64,000 nucleotides of DNA, from assembly GCA_036426205.1 (NCBI GenBank), contig WSYH01000212.1, forward strand, positions 62,001 to 126,000, given 5' to 3'. Source of the DNA: Ascaphus truei. Its lineage: Eukaryota; Chordata; Amphibia; Anura; Ascaphidae. Within the stretch, counting starts at the first letter, position 1; each line of letters starts with the position of its first letter. Made by a program: the position numbers and the translations under genes. This document shows positions 55,521-64,000 of the stretch, one piece after another. A model generated the notes under the pieces. That model was not told the origin of the DNA. It saw only the letters and a list, made by a program, of their open reading frames with translations, and did no database searches.

Positions 55521-57600
55521 TTATTTCTCTAACTTGTTTTTCTCAATGAATGATCCTGGTAAAAAGGTGTTAACTGCCTGGTGTCCCGTGACAGTGGCAC
55601 AGCCATGGGTACCAAGTTTTCTCTGAACTATGCCAATCTCTTATTAGGAGCATGGGAGGATGCCTCCATTTAGGGGAATAATCAATTTGGACAAACTTGG
55701 TTTGTATCGTACAGTATCTAAATGAAAATGATGAAAAAATATTATCTTCACTGCTAATTTTAGTAGAGGGAAAGTAGAATTTCAGGATCTCAATTGCGTT
55801 ATAAGAGAAAATCAAAAGATACTGTACACACTCAAAGGTTTTTTTTTAAAGTTCTTACAGACAGACAGGCACCAAAATAAACAATAGATAAATAAAATCC
55901 AGGTGTGGAAATTTCAAAGAATAAAAATACATTTTAGAAGAGATTCAGATTTTCAAGAGCAGGCCACTGATATAGAAAGAAAATATGATACTATATTGAT
56001 TGAGAACTCATACAGAAAGGTAGAAAATATGAAGAGATTACCTAATTAAGACAATTGAAAACACAGATAAATGATCACAAAGGATCACAAAAACCCCCCA
56101 GTAATTGCACTAGGTGACACTAAAGATAATAGTGCCAACTCAATAGAAGCCAAAAATAGCCAAACCCCTCAGTGGGGTCAGCCGCAAAAGGTCACACTCA
56201 AGTACTCAAAAATAATAAAGTTTTATTAAACCAATAAAGTTAAAACCCGACGAAACACCATATGCATTTTTTGTGTTTTGTTATACTTCATAACATCACA
56301 GTCACTGTAATACTTCTTCTTGACACAAATAAATATGGTTTGTGGGTTTGGGTTCTGAACTTACAGGGGCTTTGTGTGTTTGACATCAATCACCAAAAAC
56401 TAAATAAAATCATACCAGTGATTAAATCAATTAATAATGTATCCATTTTATATAAATATAACATATTATATTTGTGCCAATACAAAAATGAATATAATAT
56501 ACAATACATGTCTCTGAGAAAAATGCATACAGCATTTGTAATTACTGTATATTATTTCAATAAATATATATTTTAATAAAACCCCAACAACTTCATATGT
56601 AAAAATGTATAATATCTATGAATAGATTTTAAGTATATAATCCAATCTTTCAATACAGAAAATGTGGCTGCATCTCCTGCTCGCACACCTGTTCAACAAA
56701 GGATACAGATAAAATCAATGCCAAAAACTCACGCTCCAGCAAATAGGCAATAGCCTGCAAATCCTTACTACTACTGTACCTGCTTCTTCTAAACTGGGCT
56801 ACTTGCCAACATAACCTGCTCCCCTTACACAGACTGGACAGCCATAGGAGCTGCGGTTTCCTAAGGCACACTCATAACTGGTGTTGCAGCTTCTCCCACA
56901 TCGACTACCAGCAGGAAAATCCACTGGGACACTTACCCCTGCAAAATTACAGTCGAGGGGAAAAAAAAGTGGATTGAGCTAGAAGGAGCATCAGAATTCC
57001 AGAGTGTTCAGTAGATCTGGGTTCCTCAAAACAGATCATAGAAGCAATCTCTCTAGAAATATTGTGGAAATTCTTACAATATGTTCATTAAAATGAAAGA
57101 GCATCTTACATTCCAAGACTATTCTATACCAGTCTCAATTTCTCCAGCTTTTGAGGAGTAAACAGATTAAAATATAGAATACAGATTATGTACATTTTTC
57201 TAAATTGGTCCAAAATGACAATACAATTGACTGATTGTGTATGGATTGAATGACTGAGATGCCCAGGGCAATCCAAACAATAGCATACTATATCACTCCC
57301 ACGATAAGCACTAGTGTCCATCACCAACATCACCACCATTCTACTTTCTATTTTTTCCTTTTGGGGGAGCTCAAACAATCCTGCACTTGAGTGAAAGATG
57401 TTTCTGATGATATGTGAGAGAGAAGAACCCTTTGATTTCCAATTTAATCAGAGAGTATAAAATACCAAATAACTCTCTCCCCATAATCACCAGATCGATT
57501 GTAATAATACCAATATATTCCAAAGAGCCTTAATATACAGTAGATGATAGACAGATACAGATGCTATATTTCCTTAGGTCGCCAGCATTTGGGGGAAATT
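55521..57600. other. No gene or known repeat recognised
   Basis: Frames on both strands are short and show no family motif. The sequence is AT-rich. The part 56,220-56,260 includes ACCCGACGAAACACC, which is too short to call a Penelope-type motif. Confidence 0.5.
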
Positions 57601-57633
57601 CTTGAGCAACACAGCCCAGTCCATGACAGACTT

Positions 57634-58075
57634 AATGGCCCATCAGATTAACATAGTGGGGGTCTCTGCATTTTAATGGGACTCGCGCTGTGTGAATCCT
57701 ATCAGGCTGCTCCTGTCTGTAAGAGACGTGCTGTAGGAATAGGCTGAATCAGTCTACCAGGCGGTTGGGGGGCTGTGAGGTCCCTCCCTTTTTAGATAAT
57801 GTCACATCCATTAAGAAAAAAATGGCTACCATCACATGGTACTCCAACCAATTAGATTGGGGGAGTATCATGTGATGCCTCACATGGTACAACTCCAGTC
57901 CAATTGGTTGGAGTACCATGTGATGGCAGCCATTTTTATTTGGTGACGACATCTTAAAGGGAGCCTGAAGGGCTGGCTTCCCTCCATTTTGATGATGTCA
58001 AAACCTTAAAAAAACAGGGAACCTGTCACATGCAATACCAGCCAATCAGATTGGCCAAATATTCCCTTCACCCAC
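57634..58075. mobile_element. Two MITE-like fragments
   Basis: Positions 57,634-57,710 match one arm of the hairpin MITE at 47,246. Positions 57,780-58,060 are an imperfect inverted repeat: ATGGCTACCATCACATGGTA..CCAACCAATTAGATTGG with its complement at 57,899-57,935. They share words with 22,860-23,209. No coding content. Confidence 0.5.
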
Positions 58076-58620
58076 CCCCGCTACCCACAATAAGCCTGGC
58101 ACGGGTGGTTATCCCCATCATTACCTTAGCGGTTCGCCGCTAAGGTAATGAAGTGGCTGTAAATGCATTTTTCAGGCATCTGATTCATGTCAGGGGTCTC
58201 CGTTGCTGGTAATAATGGGTATCAGCTCCAAAGACCCCGGCATCAATCCGAGGCAGGAAAAAGGCCTGATTTTTTCCAAGTCCCGTCTCACCGCTTATCC
58301 ACCGCTTCTCCCCACCTTCTTGCCAACTTTTGTGGCGGGACAATTTGGAGAGAAATTCTCAATTCTAGAGCAGCGATTAGCTGTGAGAAGCTGGTCGGGC
58401 TACTAGAATTGAGCGTGTTTGAAAAATTGGCGATCAGTGCTGAAAAGTGGTTTATTGCTGCGCATCTGCGGGAAAAGAAATTTCGGCAAAAAACCCCCAC
58501 CGATTCTTGCTCTTATCGCCAGCTTCTCTGGGCTTACTGAATCACAGTAGGCTTTTTTTGAGAGAAGCTGGCGGCTTATCGGCATTTATTGCATGATGCC
58601 CAATATCATTGACAAGTAGG
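58076..58620. mobile_element. Hairpin-rich non-autonomous repeat, second copy
   Basis: It contains the perfect hairpin CATTACCTTAGCGG-TTCG-CCGCTAAGGTAATG (58,119-58,150), followed by AAGTGGCTG. This is the same order as AAGCTGCA after the hairpin at 29,095. AGGGGTCTCCG and a GGCTTACTGAATCAC end are also frog-repeat-like. Frames of about 117 codons here are not supported by any motif. Confidence 0.5.
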
Positions 58621-59407
58621 AATTCTATAAAGAAGGGTGTAGGAATTCTATTAGACCCAATTTAAACATTAATGATTGCTTTATTGGAACACCTCTGCAT
58701 CTTAGTATTAGGTTCAGGTCCTGGATACTACACGCAGCGTTGATGGGTATGTTTGAGGATGGGAACATGGGAATGATATGGAACACAGTTAGTGACACCT
58801 CGATGCCCACTACCTCTAGCCTCAGTTGGATGTGTGTTGTTCTGAATCCCTTCTTAAACATGCATATTATCTCCATGCTACTGTATATTCCTTTTAGAAA
58901 TGTGTATTCAATCTGTATTCAATCTGAATTCCATCTTCTTCATACATTATGCTGTACAGTATTTAAAAGGTAAAGCGACAGGTAACAGTATATGCTTTCT
59001 TTTGACACCTTACAAATGTAGCCACACCCTACACCAAATGCTGCCCCTGTTACGTCAGTGTTACTGTACATAAAAGATTAGCAACATTTCATAGCCACCA
59101 CTGATCTTGTTCTCTATTGCTTTCACATACTGTGTTTTGTGTTTTAACAATTAATCAATCCAGCTTCTACAGACATAAGAACCTGCTTGCTGCTGCTGTC
59201 CCAGCCCAAAATCCAGAGAAAGTGGAATATACAACCTGCACCCAGGAACCCAACACACAAAAAGACCAAAGTGGTGAAAGAAAACCGAGCAGCACCCAAA
59301 ACTCCTAAGGTGAAGAATCCAGGACCCACGTGGAGAAAAAAGAAGATGGCCTAACCATTTCCACTCAAGTTTTTGGGGTGGGGCACCTGATGCTACACCC
59401 AGCAACC
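58621..59407. other. No gene seen
   Basis: Short frames on both strands lack known motifs. The word TAGGAATTCTATA at 58,618 recurs at 58,640. Nothing supports a gene. Confidence 0.45.
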
Positions 59408-59645
59408 CCATCCTCTTCGCTCTCAGGTCAGAACCCTGCTCACCTTGCCCTAGATCCAGCACAACCCAACCTGGTCCCTGTTCACTTGCCCTGGATACAA
59501 CACAGCCCAATCTGGTCCCTTCTCACCTCGCCCTTGATCTAGCATAGCCCAACCCGGTTTCTGCTCGCCTCACCCAGGTTCCAGCACAGTCCAAAACAGT
59601 CCCACCAGTCCCAGCTCACTTCACACCAGATCCAGCATGATCAGA
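59408..59645 (+). repeat. Minisatellite of about 45 bp
   Basis: Four to five imperfect units contain CCAGCACAACCCAACCTGGT, CCCTG(T)TCAC and TCGCCCT-like words. Frames through it are proline-rich and not supported as genes. Confidence 0.6.
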
Positions 59646-60383
59646 CACATGTTGGAACTGTTGAATGGATTTAGAATATCAGTTTCAATACAGCCATACA
59701 GAGACAAAGTTACATAGCCATAAGCCATAGTTACATAGTTGATGAGGTTGAAAAAAGACGTACGTCCACCAAGTTCAACCTATGCTAAATTTAGACAACA
59801 GATACTTTATCCTATATCTATACTTACTTATTGATCCAGAAGAAGGCAAACAAAAAACCCCATTAAGGGGAAAATAAATTCCTTCCTGACTCCAATAAAT
59901 AAATAAAGACATACAAAACTCCAAGAATTGGCAATTAGATTAATCCCTGGATCAACAGCCTTCCCATGTATACTTATTTGGTATATCCCTGTATACTTTT
60001 CCTTTCTAAAAAGATGTCCAACCTTTTTTTGAACAAATCTATTGTATCTGTCATTACAGTCTCCATGGGTAATGAATTCCACATTTTAACTGCCCTTACT
60101 GTAAAGAACCCTTTCCTTTGTTGCTGGTGAAATCTTCTTTCCTCCAACCTTAAGGGCTGGCCCCAAGTCCTTTGTACTGACGTGGTATGAACAGTTCATT
60201 TTAAAGCTCCTTGTAAAGTCCCCGAATATATTTGTATATAGTTATCATATCCCCTCTTAGACGCCTCTTTTCTAATGTAAATAAGTCTAATTTAGCTAGC
60301 CTCTCCTCATAAGTTAGATTGTCCATCCCTTTATTAATTTGGTGGCTCTTCTCTACACTCTCTCCAGTTCCATAATGTCTTTT

Positions 60384-60890
60384 CTAAGGAGTGGTGCCCA
60401 AAAATTGTACTCCATATTCAAGGTGTAGTCTTACTAATGCTTTGTAAAGGGGCATAATTATGTTTACTTCCCTTCCACCCATTGCCCGTTTAATGCAAGA
60501 TGAGATCTTGTTTGCCTTTGCAACTACTGCATAACGTTGGGCACTATTGCTAAGCCTGCTGTCTACAAGCACTCTTAAATACTTCTCCATCAAGGATTCC
60601 CCCAATTTATCCCCATTTAATTTGTAATTCGCCTTTTTATTCTTACATCCCAAATGGATAACCTTACATTTATCTGTATTAAACCTCATCTGCCATTTAC
60701 CTGCCCACGTTTCCAGTCTCTCCAAGTTCTTCTGAAGAGAAATTACACCCTCCTCTGATTCTACTACCTTAAACAATTTAGTATCATTAGCAAAGATGGA
60801 GACTTTGCTCTCGATGCCAACCTCAAGGTCATTAATAAACAAGTTAAAAAGCTTGGGTCTCAGTACCGATCCCTGAGGTAATCCACTCAC
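60384..60890 (-). pseudogene. CR1 reverse transcriptase, C-terminal part
   Basis: GLPQGSVLRPKLFNLFINDL, then SIFANDTKLFKVV, CKVIHLGCKNKK and LYKALVRLHLEYGVQF match CR1 motifs in order. The catalytic FADD box is FAND, so one catalytic Asp is replaced by Asn. The frame is otherwise open for 168 codons. Confidence 0.9.
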
Positions 60891-60978
60891 GAATTTAGCC
60901 CAACCTGAAAAAGTTTAGTTTATGACATCCCTACGTTGTCTATCCTTCAACCAGTTTTCAATCCAGGTGCATATATTA

Positions 60979-61310
60979 TTACTACTGCTGCGACCACGTT
61001 TATCCTAAAACATACCCGAAAATTTTCGGGCATGTTTGCCGATGGTCACAGGCCTTCTCTGCGTGGCCCGAAAGCGGCCCGAAAACAGCTGATAACAGCT
61101 GATAGCGCTAATAGCGCTAGACAAAGAAAGCGCTAAGCGCTAAACAATGGCACGCTTAGCGCCAAACAATGGCAATGCCCGCAGGCGCACAAAACGGCCG
61201 GGAAATGGCCGTGAACGGGCCGCATCATCCCGCGATTTGAGCCAATTTGGCCGCGATTTTTAAAATCGCGGGGAAAAGGCCGCAGAAGAATAAAAGCGAC
61301 CGCCAGTGTA
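60979..61310. mobile_element. TA-flanked MITE inserted in CR1
   Basis: The ends are TACTACTGCTGCGACCACG on the left and CGACCGCCAGTGTA on the right, an imperfect inverted repeat with outer TA. The right end resembles the 3' ends of the Tc1/mariner-type elements at 1,690 and 18,000. The interior is CpG-rich and palindromic: CCCGAAAATTTTCGGG at 61,016, and repeats of GCGCTAAGCGCTAA near 61,100-61,160. No coding capacity. Confidence 0.65.
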
Positions 61311-61341
61311 AGTCCAATTTTCTTTTTTTGTACACCAACCT

Positions 61342-61635
61342 CTAGTGTGAAACCGTATCAAAAGCCTTTGCAAAATCTAAGTAGACCACATCAACTGCAT
61401 TACCCTTGTCTAAATTCCTACTTACCTCCTCATAGAAACAAATAAGGTTAGTTTGGCATGATCTATCCTTCATAAATCCATGCTGACTATTACTAATAAT
61501 TTTGTTTGCCATTAGGTATTCCTGAATATTATCCCATATTAAACCTTCAAGTAGTTTCCCCGCTATTGAAGTCAGGCTTACAGGTCTGAAATTCCCCGGT
61601 TGTGATCTAGCTCCCTTTTTAAATATAGGCACCAC
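61342..61635 (-). pseudogene. CR1 reverse transcriptase, N-terminal part
   Basis: VPIFKKGARSQPGNFRPVSL then TSIAGKLLE, SNSQHGFMKDRSCQTNL and VDVVYLDFAKAFDTVSH form the first RT motifs of CR1. The frame is open and continues, after the MITE, in the frame at 60,890. Confidence 0.9.
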
Positions 61636-61816
61636 ATCTGCTTTACACCAATCTTGTGGTACTGAGCCTGTGGAAATGGAGTCCTTGAATAATAAATATA
61701 TAACACGCTTGCATATACTAATGTGTGTGGTTGATTTGAAGTGCTGTTTGTTTAAAGTGTGCAGTTACAAACAGAAGCAGTTTGAACAAGAAAGCGGTTA
61801 AACAAGATATAGTATA

Positions 61817-62110
61817 TTGAAGTACAGTTTACTGTTGGTACTTAGAAACTTCATAGTTGCTGGAATGAGCAGGATTGAAAATGCCACTCAATACATATCT
61901 TGCCACATGTATGTGTACTTGGAGCAGCTGTTCCAAGGAGCATACCGCTGTGGGAAGTTTGAGCGGGTGGTCTCTTTAGAGTCAGAGATTGCTGATCTGA
62001 AGAGGCAACTTGCAATATTGAAGGACATTGGCAATCTTGAAAGGGGTTTTGAGCTCACTGAACAGGCCTTTGCTTCAACTAGTGGTGCAGATGGTGGCGC
62101 TGTTAGTTAG
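61817..62110 (+). CDS. Unidentified exon-like frame
   Basis: The plus-strand frame has a candidate ATG at 61,865 (MSRIENATQYISC) and includes ERVVSLESEIADLKRQLAIL, a short coiled-coil-like helix, then LERGFELTEQ and a stop at 62,110. A GTAGGT lies just after the stop. I do not recognise the family. It could be part of a transposon accessory protein or chance. Confidence 0.3.
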   Translation: MKYSLLLVLRNFIVAGMSRIENATQYISCHMYVYLEQLFQGAYRCGKFERVVSLESEIADLKRQLAILKDIGNLERGFELTEQAFASTSGADGGAVS

Positions 62111-62700
62111 GAGCAGGTAGGTAGCTTGGTTGCTGTTGGTATGCTGCCAATTTTTACATTATGATGATTTCGTACATTTGCAATGCGTAAACTTACACAT
62201 GACATCACTAAGGCCCGGATACTTCAAGCTTTGGTACTGTAAAAGAAAAAAGCAACATTATCAGTAAAAAATAGGCAATCCAATAGCTAAAAAAATAACG
62301 TTTTTTTTGTATCGCATCCGTTAAAAATATTTGATCCGTAAAAATATGGTCATACAGTTAATGCCCTACTGTATGTTTGGTCGCTCTCACCTTGCAGGTC
62401 CCGTATCTTCCTCCACATCAAATCCTTGTGTGCAGTTTGCCAGTAATTTGAAAGCAGGCAGAAAACTGAGATTAAGCGTTGTCTGCAAGACTGTCCAGAA
62501 ACGCACGTCGGCGATTTCCAGCTATTGTGTCTTAAAAATTAAACTGCAATTTAAACCATCACTTATTCCTGTTCATTTTCACACAATCCAATATCACACA
62601 CATGTACAGTAGGTACTGTAAATGTATTGAATTGCATGTAATTGTATTGAATTGAAATGTAAAGAGTAAAAACTTGAACACACCAAAAAGTATTTATAGA
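62111..62700. other. No gene seen
   Basis: No motif-bearing frame is visible on either strand. A stretch near 62,600-62,680 repeats TGTATTGAATTG. Confidence 0.45.
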
Positions 62701-62855
62701 GAATGAAATGTTTTATTTGCACACACTAGCAAAGTAAAAACTATTAATACAATGAAACAAAGTCTCTTCTTCCAAATTTACAATGGTCTTTTATTTTTCT
62801 TCTTCGAAACTAGCTGGCTCTTGGATGTCTTGGCCTGTAAATAAAGAGACAATAT
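62700..62855 (-). other. Possible terminal exon and poly(A) signal, minus strand
   Basis: On the minus strand a TTATTTACAG acceptor-like site at about 62,850 is followed by a short frame ending in EPASFEEEK and TAA. An AATAAAACAT signal follows at about 62,715. The arrangement is exon-like but too short to assign. Confidence 0.25.
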
Positions 62856-63960
62856 TGAATATTAGTAATCACACATACAGTAGTAGTGTGCTGCGCATGC
62901 ATGTTGCTGTGAAGCCTGGTTGAAATGTATATAAACGTGTCATTGCATTTCTGTCCATGCTTGTCGCTGTGGAGCCTCGTTGAAATGCATAAGCATATCA
63001 TTTCACTTCTGCGCATGCACCAGAACTTGGTGCATAAGGCTACATGCGTTGTTACAAAACAATTTTTTATGGTAAATGTTTTTGGGCACATAGAGAAATC
63101 ATATACAAAAAAAAATGCACATACGGCACTTTATTTGCACATTTTTCTACTTTGGGCGACATTAACTGAATTACAGGGTGACAACTGAGAACGTATTACC
63201 TATATGCGTACCTCTGGAACATAGTAATTTGTGGGGTGTTTTAATGTCAACATTTCTATATTTCACATGTGTTGGGCACAAGACATACTGTAGGCAAAGC
63301 TGCTATAGTGTACTGTATTGTTTACTGTGTACCCTTAAACTGCTATAACACAGCAACATAGTGCAAAAACGTGTGGTCTCTTTTCTTATGTAAACTTTTA
63401 CTCTTTACTCTTGTCAATTTGAGGTTTGCATAGACTGAACAGACACCTTGTCCTACCTCACCACCTTGCTACTATCAAGTCTTAATGACTCCCCTAGGGC
63501 AGACACATTCCTATCTCCAAGAAGTCTGTCAATGGCTCACGGTTTCAAAAACTGTGGACTGCCCGTCTCTTGTCATTGGGAAAGGGGGGATTAGGACACT
63601 CTATTAACTGTCTATTTGCACATTTTACAATGGGCAAGTCCATCTCCCCTTCAACACCTTGCCAGATGGATTTCTGTGAAATAAATTAAGGAAAAGGGGA
63701 CATTATACATTATAGTATATAATACACTCAAGGCTAAACCTCTTAGCAAGTCTAACTTACTAAATCTTTATCTAACAACTATATAATCAGGAACTTTATA
63801 CCATTTAGCTGTACATACAGTACTCTACATGTGTGTTTTTAAAAATACATTTGTATATGACTCCAATTTAATATCAATGCTCCACACCAAGACAAAAAAC
63901 TGTTATCTGTATCTACCGTATACTGTACTGCATCTTCCTCTCTGTACCATACAGTACTTA
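62856..63960. other. No gene recognised; possible minus-strand exon fragment near 63,680-63,560
   Basis: On the minus strand TTATTTCACAG (about 63,681) precedes a frame of about 43 codons starting KSIWQGVEGEMD and ending in TGA. It has no recognisable family. The direct pair of words GCATGC..TGTCGCTGTGGAGCC / TGCATGTTGCTGTGAAGCC at 62,895-62,980 is a small tandem repeat of about 60 bp. Confidence 0.3.
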
Positions 63961-64000
63961 CCTTACTACATCGCCGTTGCCAGACTAGAACGTTGTAAAA
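63961..64000 (-). other. Possible exon edge entering from the right
   Basis: On the minus strand the last bases of the window form a single open frame (FYNVLVWQRRCSK) followed by GTAAGTACTG, a good donor-like site at about 63,961. It may be the end of an exon lying beyond the window. The evidence is only 39 bp. Confidence 0.25.

Larger units (their letters stand above)
59710..61640 (-). mobile_element. CR1-type LINE, minus strand, split by a MITE
   Basis: The 3' end near 59,710-59,830 shows the amphibian CR1-like tail (ACATAGTTGATGAGGTTGAA, CAAGTTCAACCTATG). The reverse transcriptase occupies 60,890-60,384 and 61,635-61,342. Between them is a 330-bp insertion (60,979-61,310). The CR1 starts at about 61,640 with no endonuclease seen, so it is 5' truncated. 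Confidence 0.85.

Noticed and set aside
58187..58540. 117-codon frame as a gene
   Set aside because: It lies in a hairpin repeat, both strands are open, and no domain is recognisable.
1..64000. CRISPR arrays or prokaryotic operons
   Set aside because: Tandem repeats lack regular unique spacers, and the coding traces are eukaryotic retroelements and transposons.

Overview
The window looks like gene-poor, repeat-saturated vertebrate DNA, most likely from an amphibian (anuran). The reasons are the combination of a Tx1-type LINE, two Penelope-like elements with GIY-YIG endonucleases, CR1 and L2/Rex-type LINEs, a Ty3/gypsy fragment and abundant hairpin MITEs. Splice-like GT..AG introns and AATAAA signals are eukaryotic. 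The species cannot be told from the sequence. I recognise no ordinary host gene, tRNA, rRNA or CRISPR array. Almost every coding trace belongs to a transposable element, and nearly all are broken. All family calls come from reading translated motifs by eye, and element borders are approximate unless a repeat edge is stated.

Layout. 0-22.6 kb: two copies (0.2-1.7 kb and about 15.2-18.0 kb) of an intron-containing Tc1/mariner-type transposase. Around them lie five copies, in both orientations, of an unclassified repeat of about 1.4 kb carrying clustered AATTGGCGTGGGAACT motifs. Between them is a degenerate minus-strand Penelope-like element (6.4-11.35 kb) and a GC-rich unassigned stretch (13.3-15.2 kb). 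Much of 11.5-20 kb looks poorly polished.

22.8-28.0 kb: a hairpin-type repeat is interrupted by a clearly bounded LTR retrotransposon on the minus strand. It has LTRs at 23,210-23,822 and 27,539-28,006, a 5-bp target duplication GGGCC and a tRNA-Leu-like primer site. Where gag-pol should be it carries one long, decayed coiled-coil protein of about 790 codons. This is the most unusual object in the window.

28.3-32.3 kb: a CR1 fragment, a hairpin element, the 3' end of an L2/Rex-type LINE, and a 5' Ty3/gypsy fragment (gag, zinc knuckle, protease, start of RT). 32.4-40.0 kb: a long minus-strand Tx1/L1-group LINE with ORF1, endonuclease, RT and a C-terminal zinc finger. 40.3-46.4 kb: a nearly complete plus-strand Penelope-like element with terminal direct repeats, a probable 14-bp target duplication, RT, GIY-YIG and a hammerhead-ribozyme-like motif. 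47.5-50.9 kb: a minus-strand L2/Rex-group LINE. 51.4-52.1 kb: a LINE 3' end. 52.2-55.5 kb: two diverged direct repeats of about 1.5-1.8 kb. 55.5-59.7 kb: mostly unassigned, with MITE-like hairpins. 59.7-61.6 kb: a minus-strand CR1 split by a TA-flanked MITE. 61.8-64.0 kb: a few exon-like fragments of unknown nature.

The elements form a nested record of insertion rather than a pathway. The autonomous-type elements (PLE, Tx1, CR1, L2, Tc1/mariner) supply the enzymes on which the MITEs and the coiled-coil LTR element would depend. The gypsy fragment and both L2 pieces are truncated.
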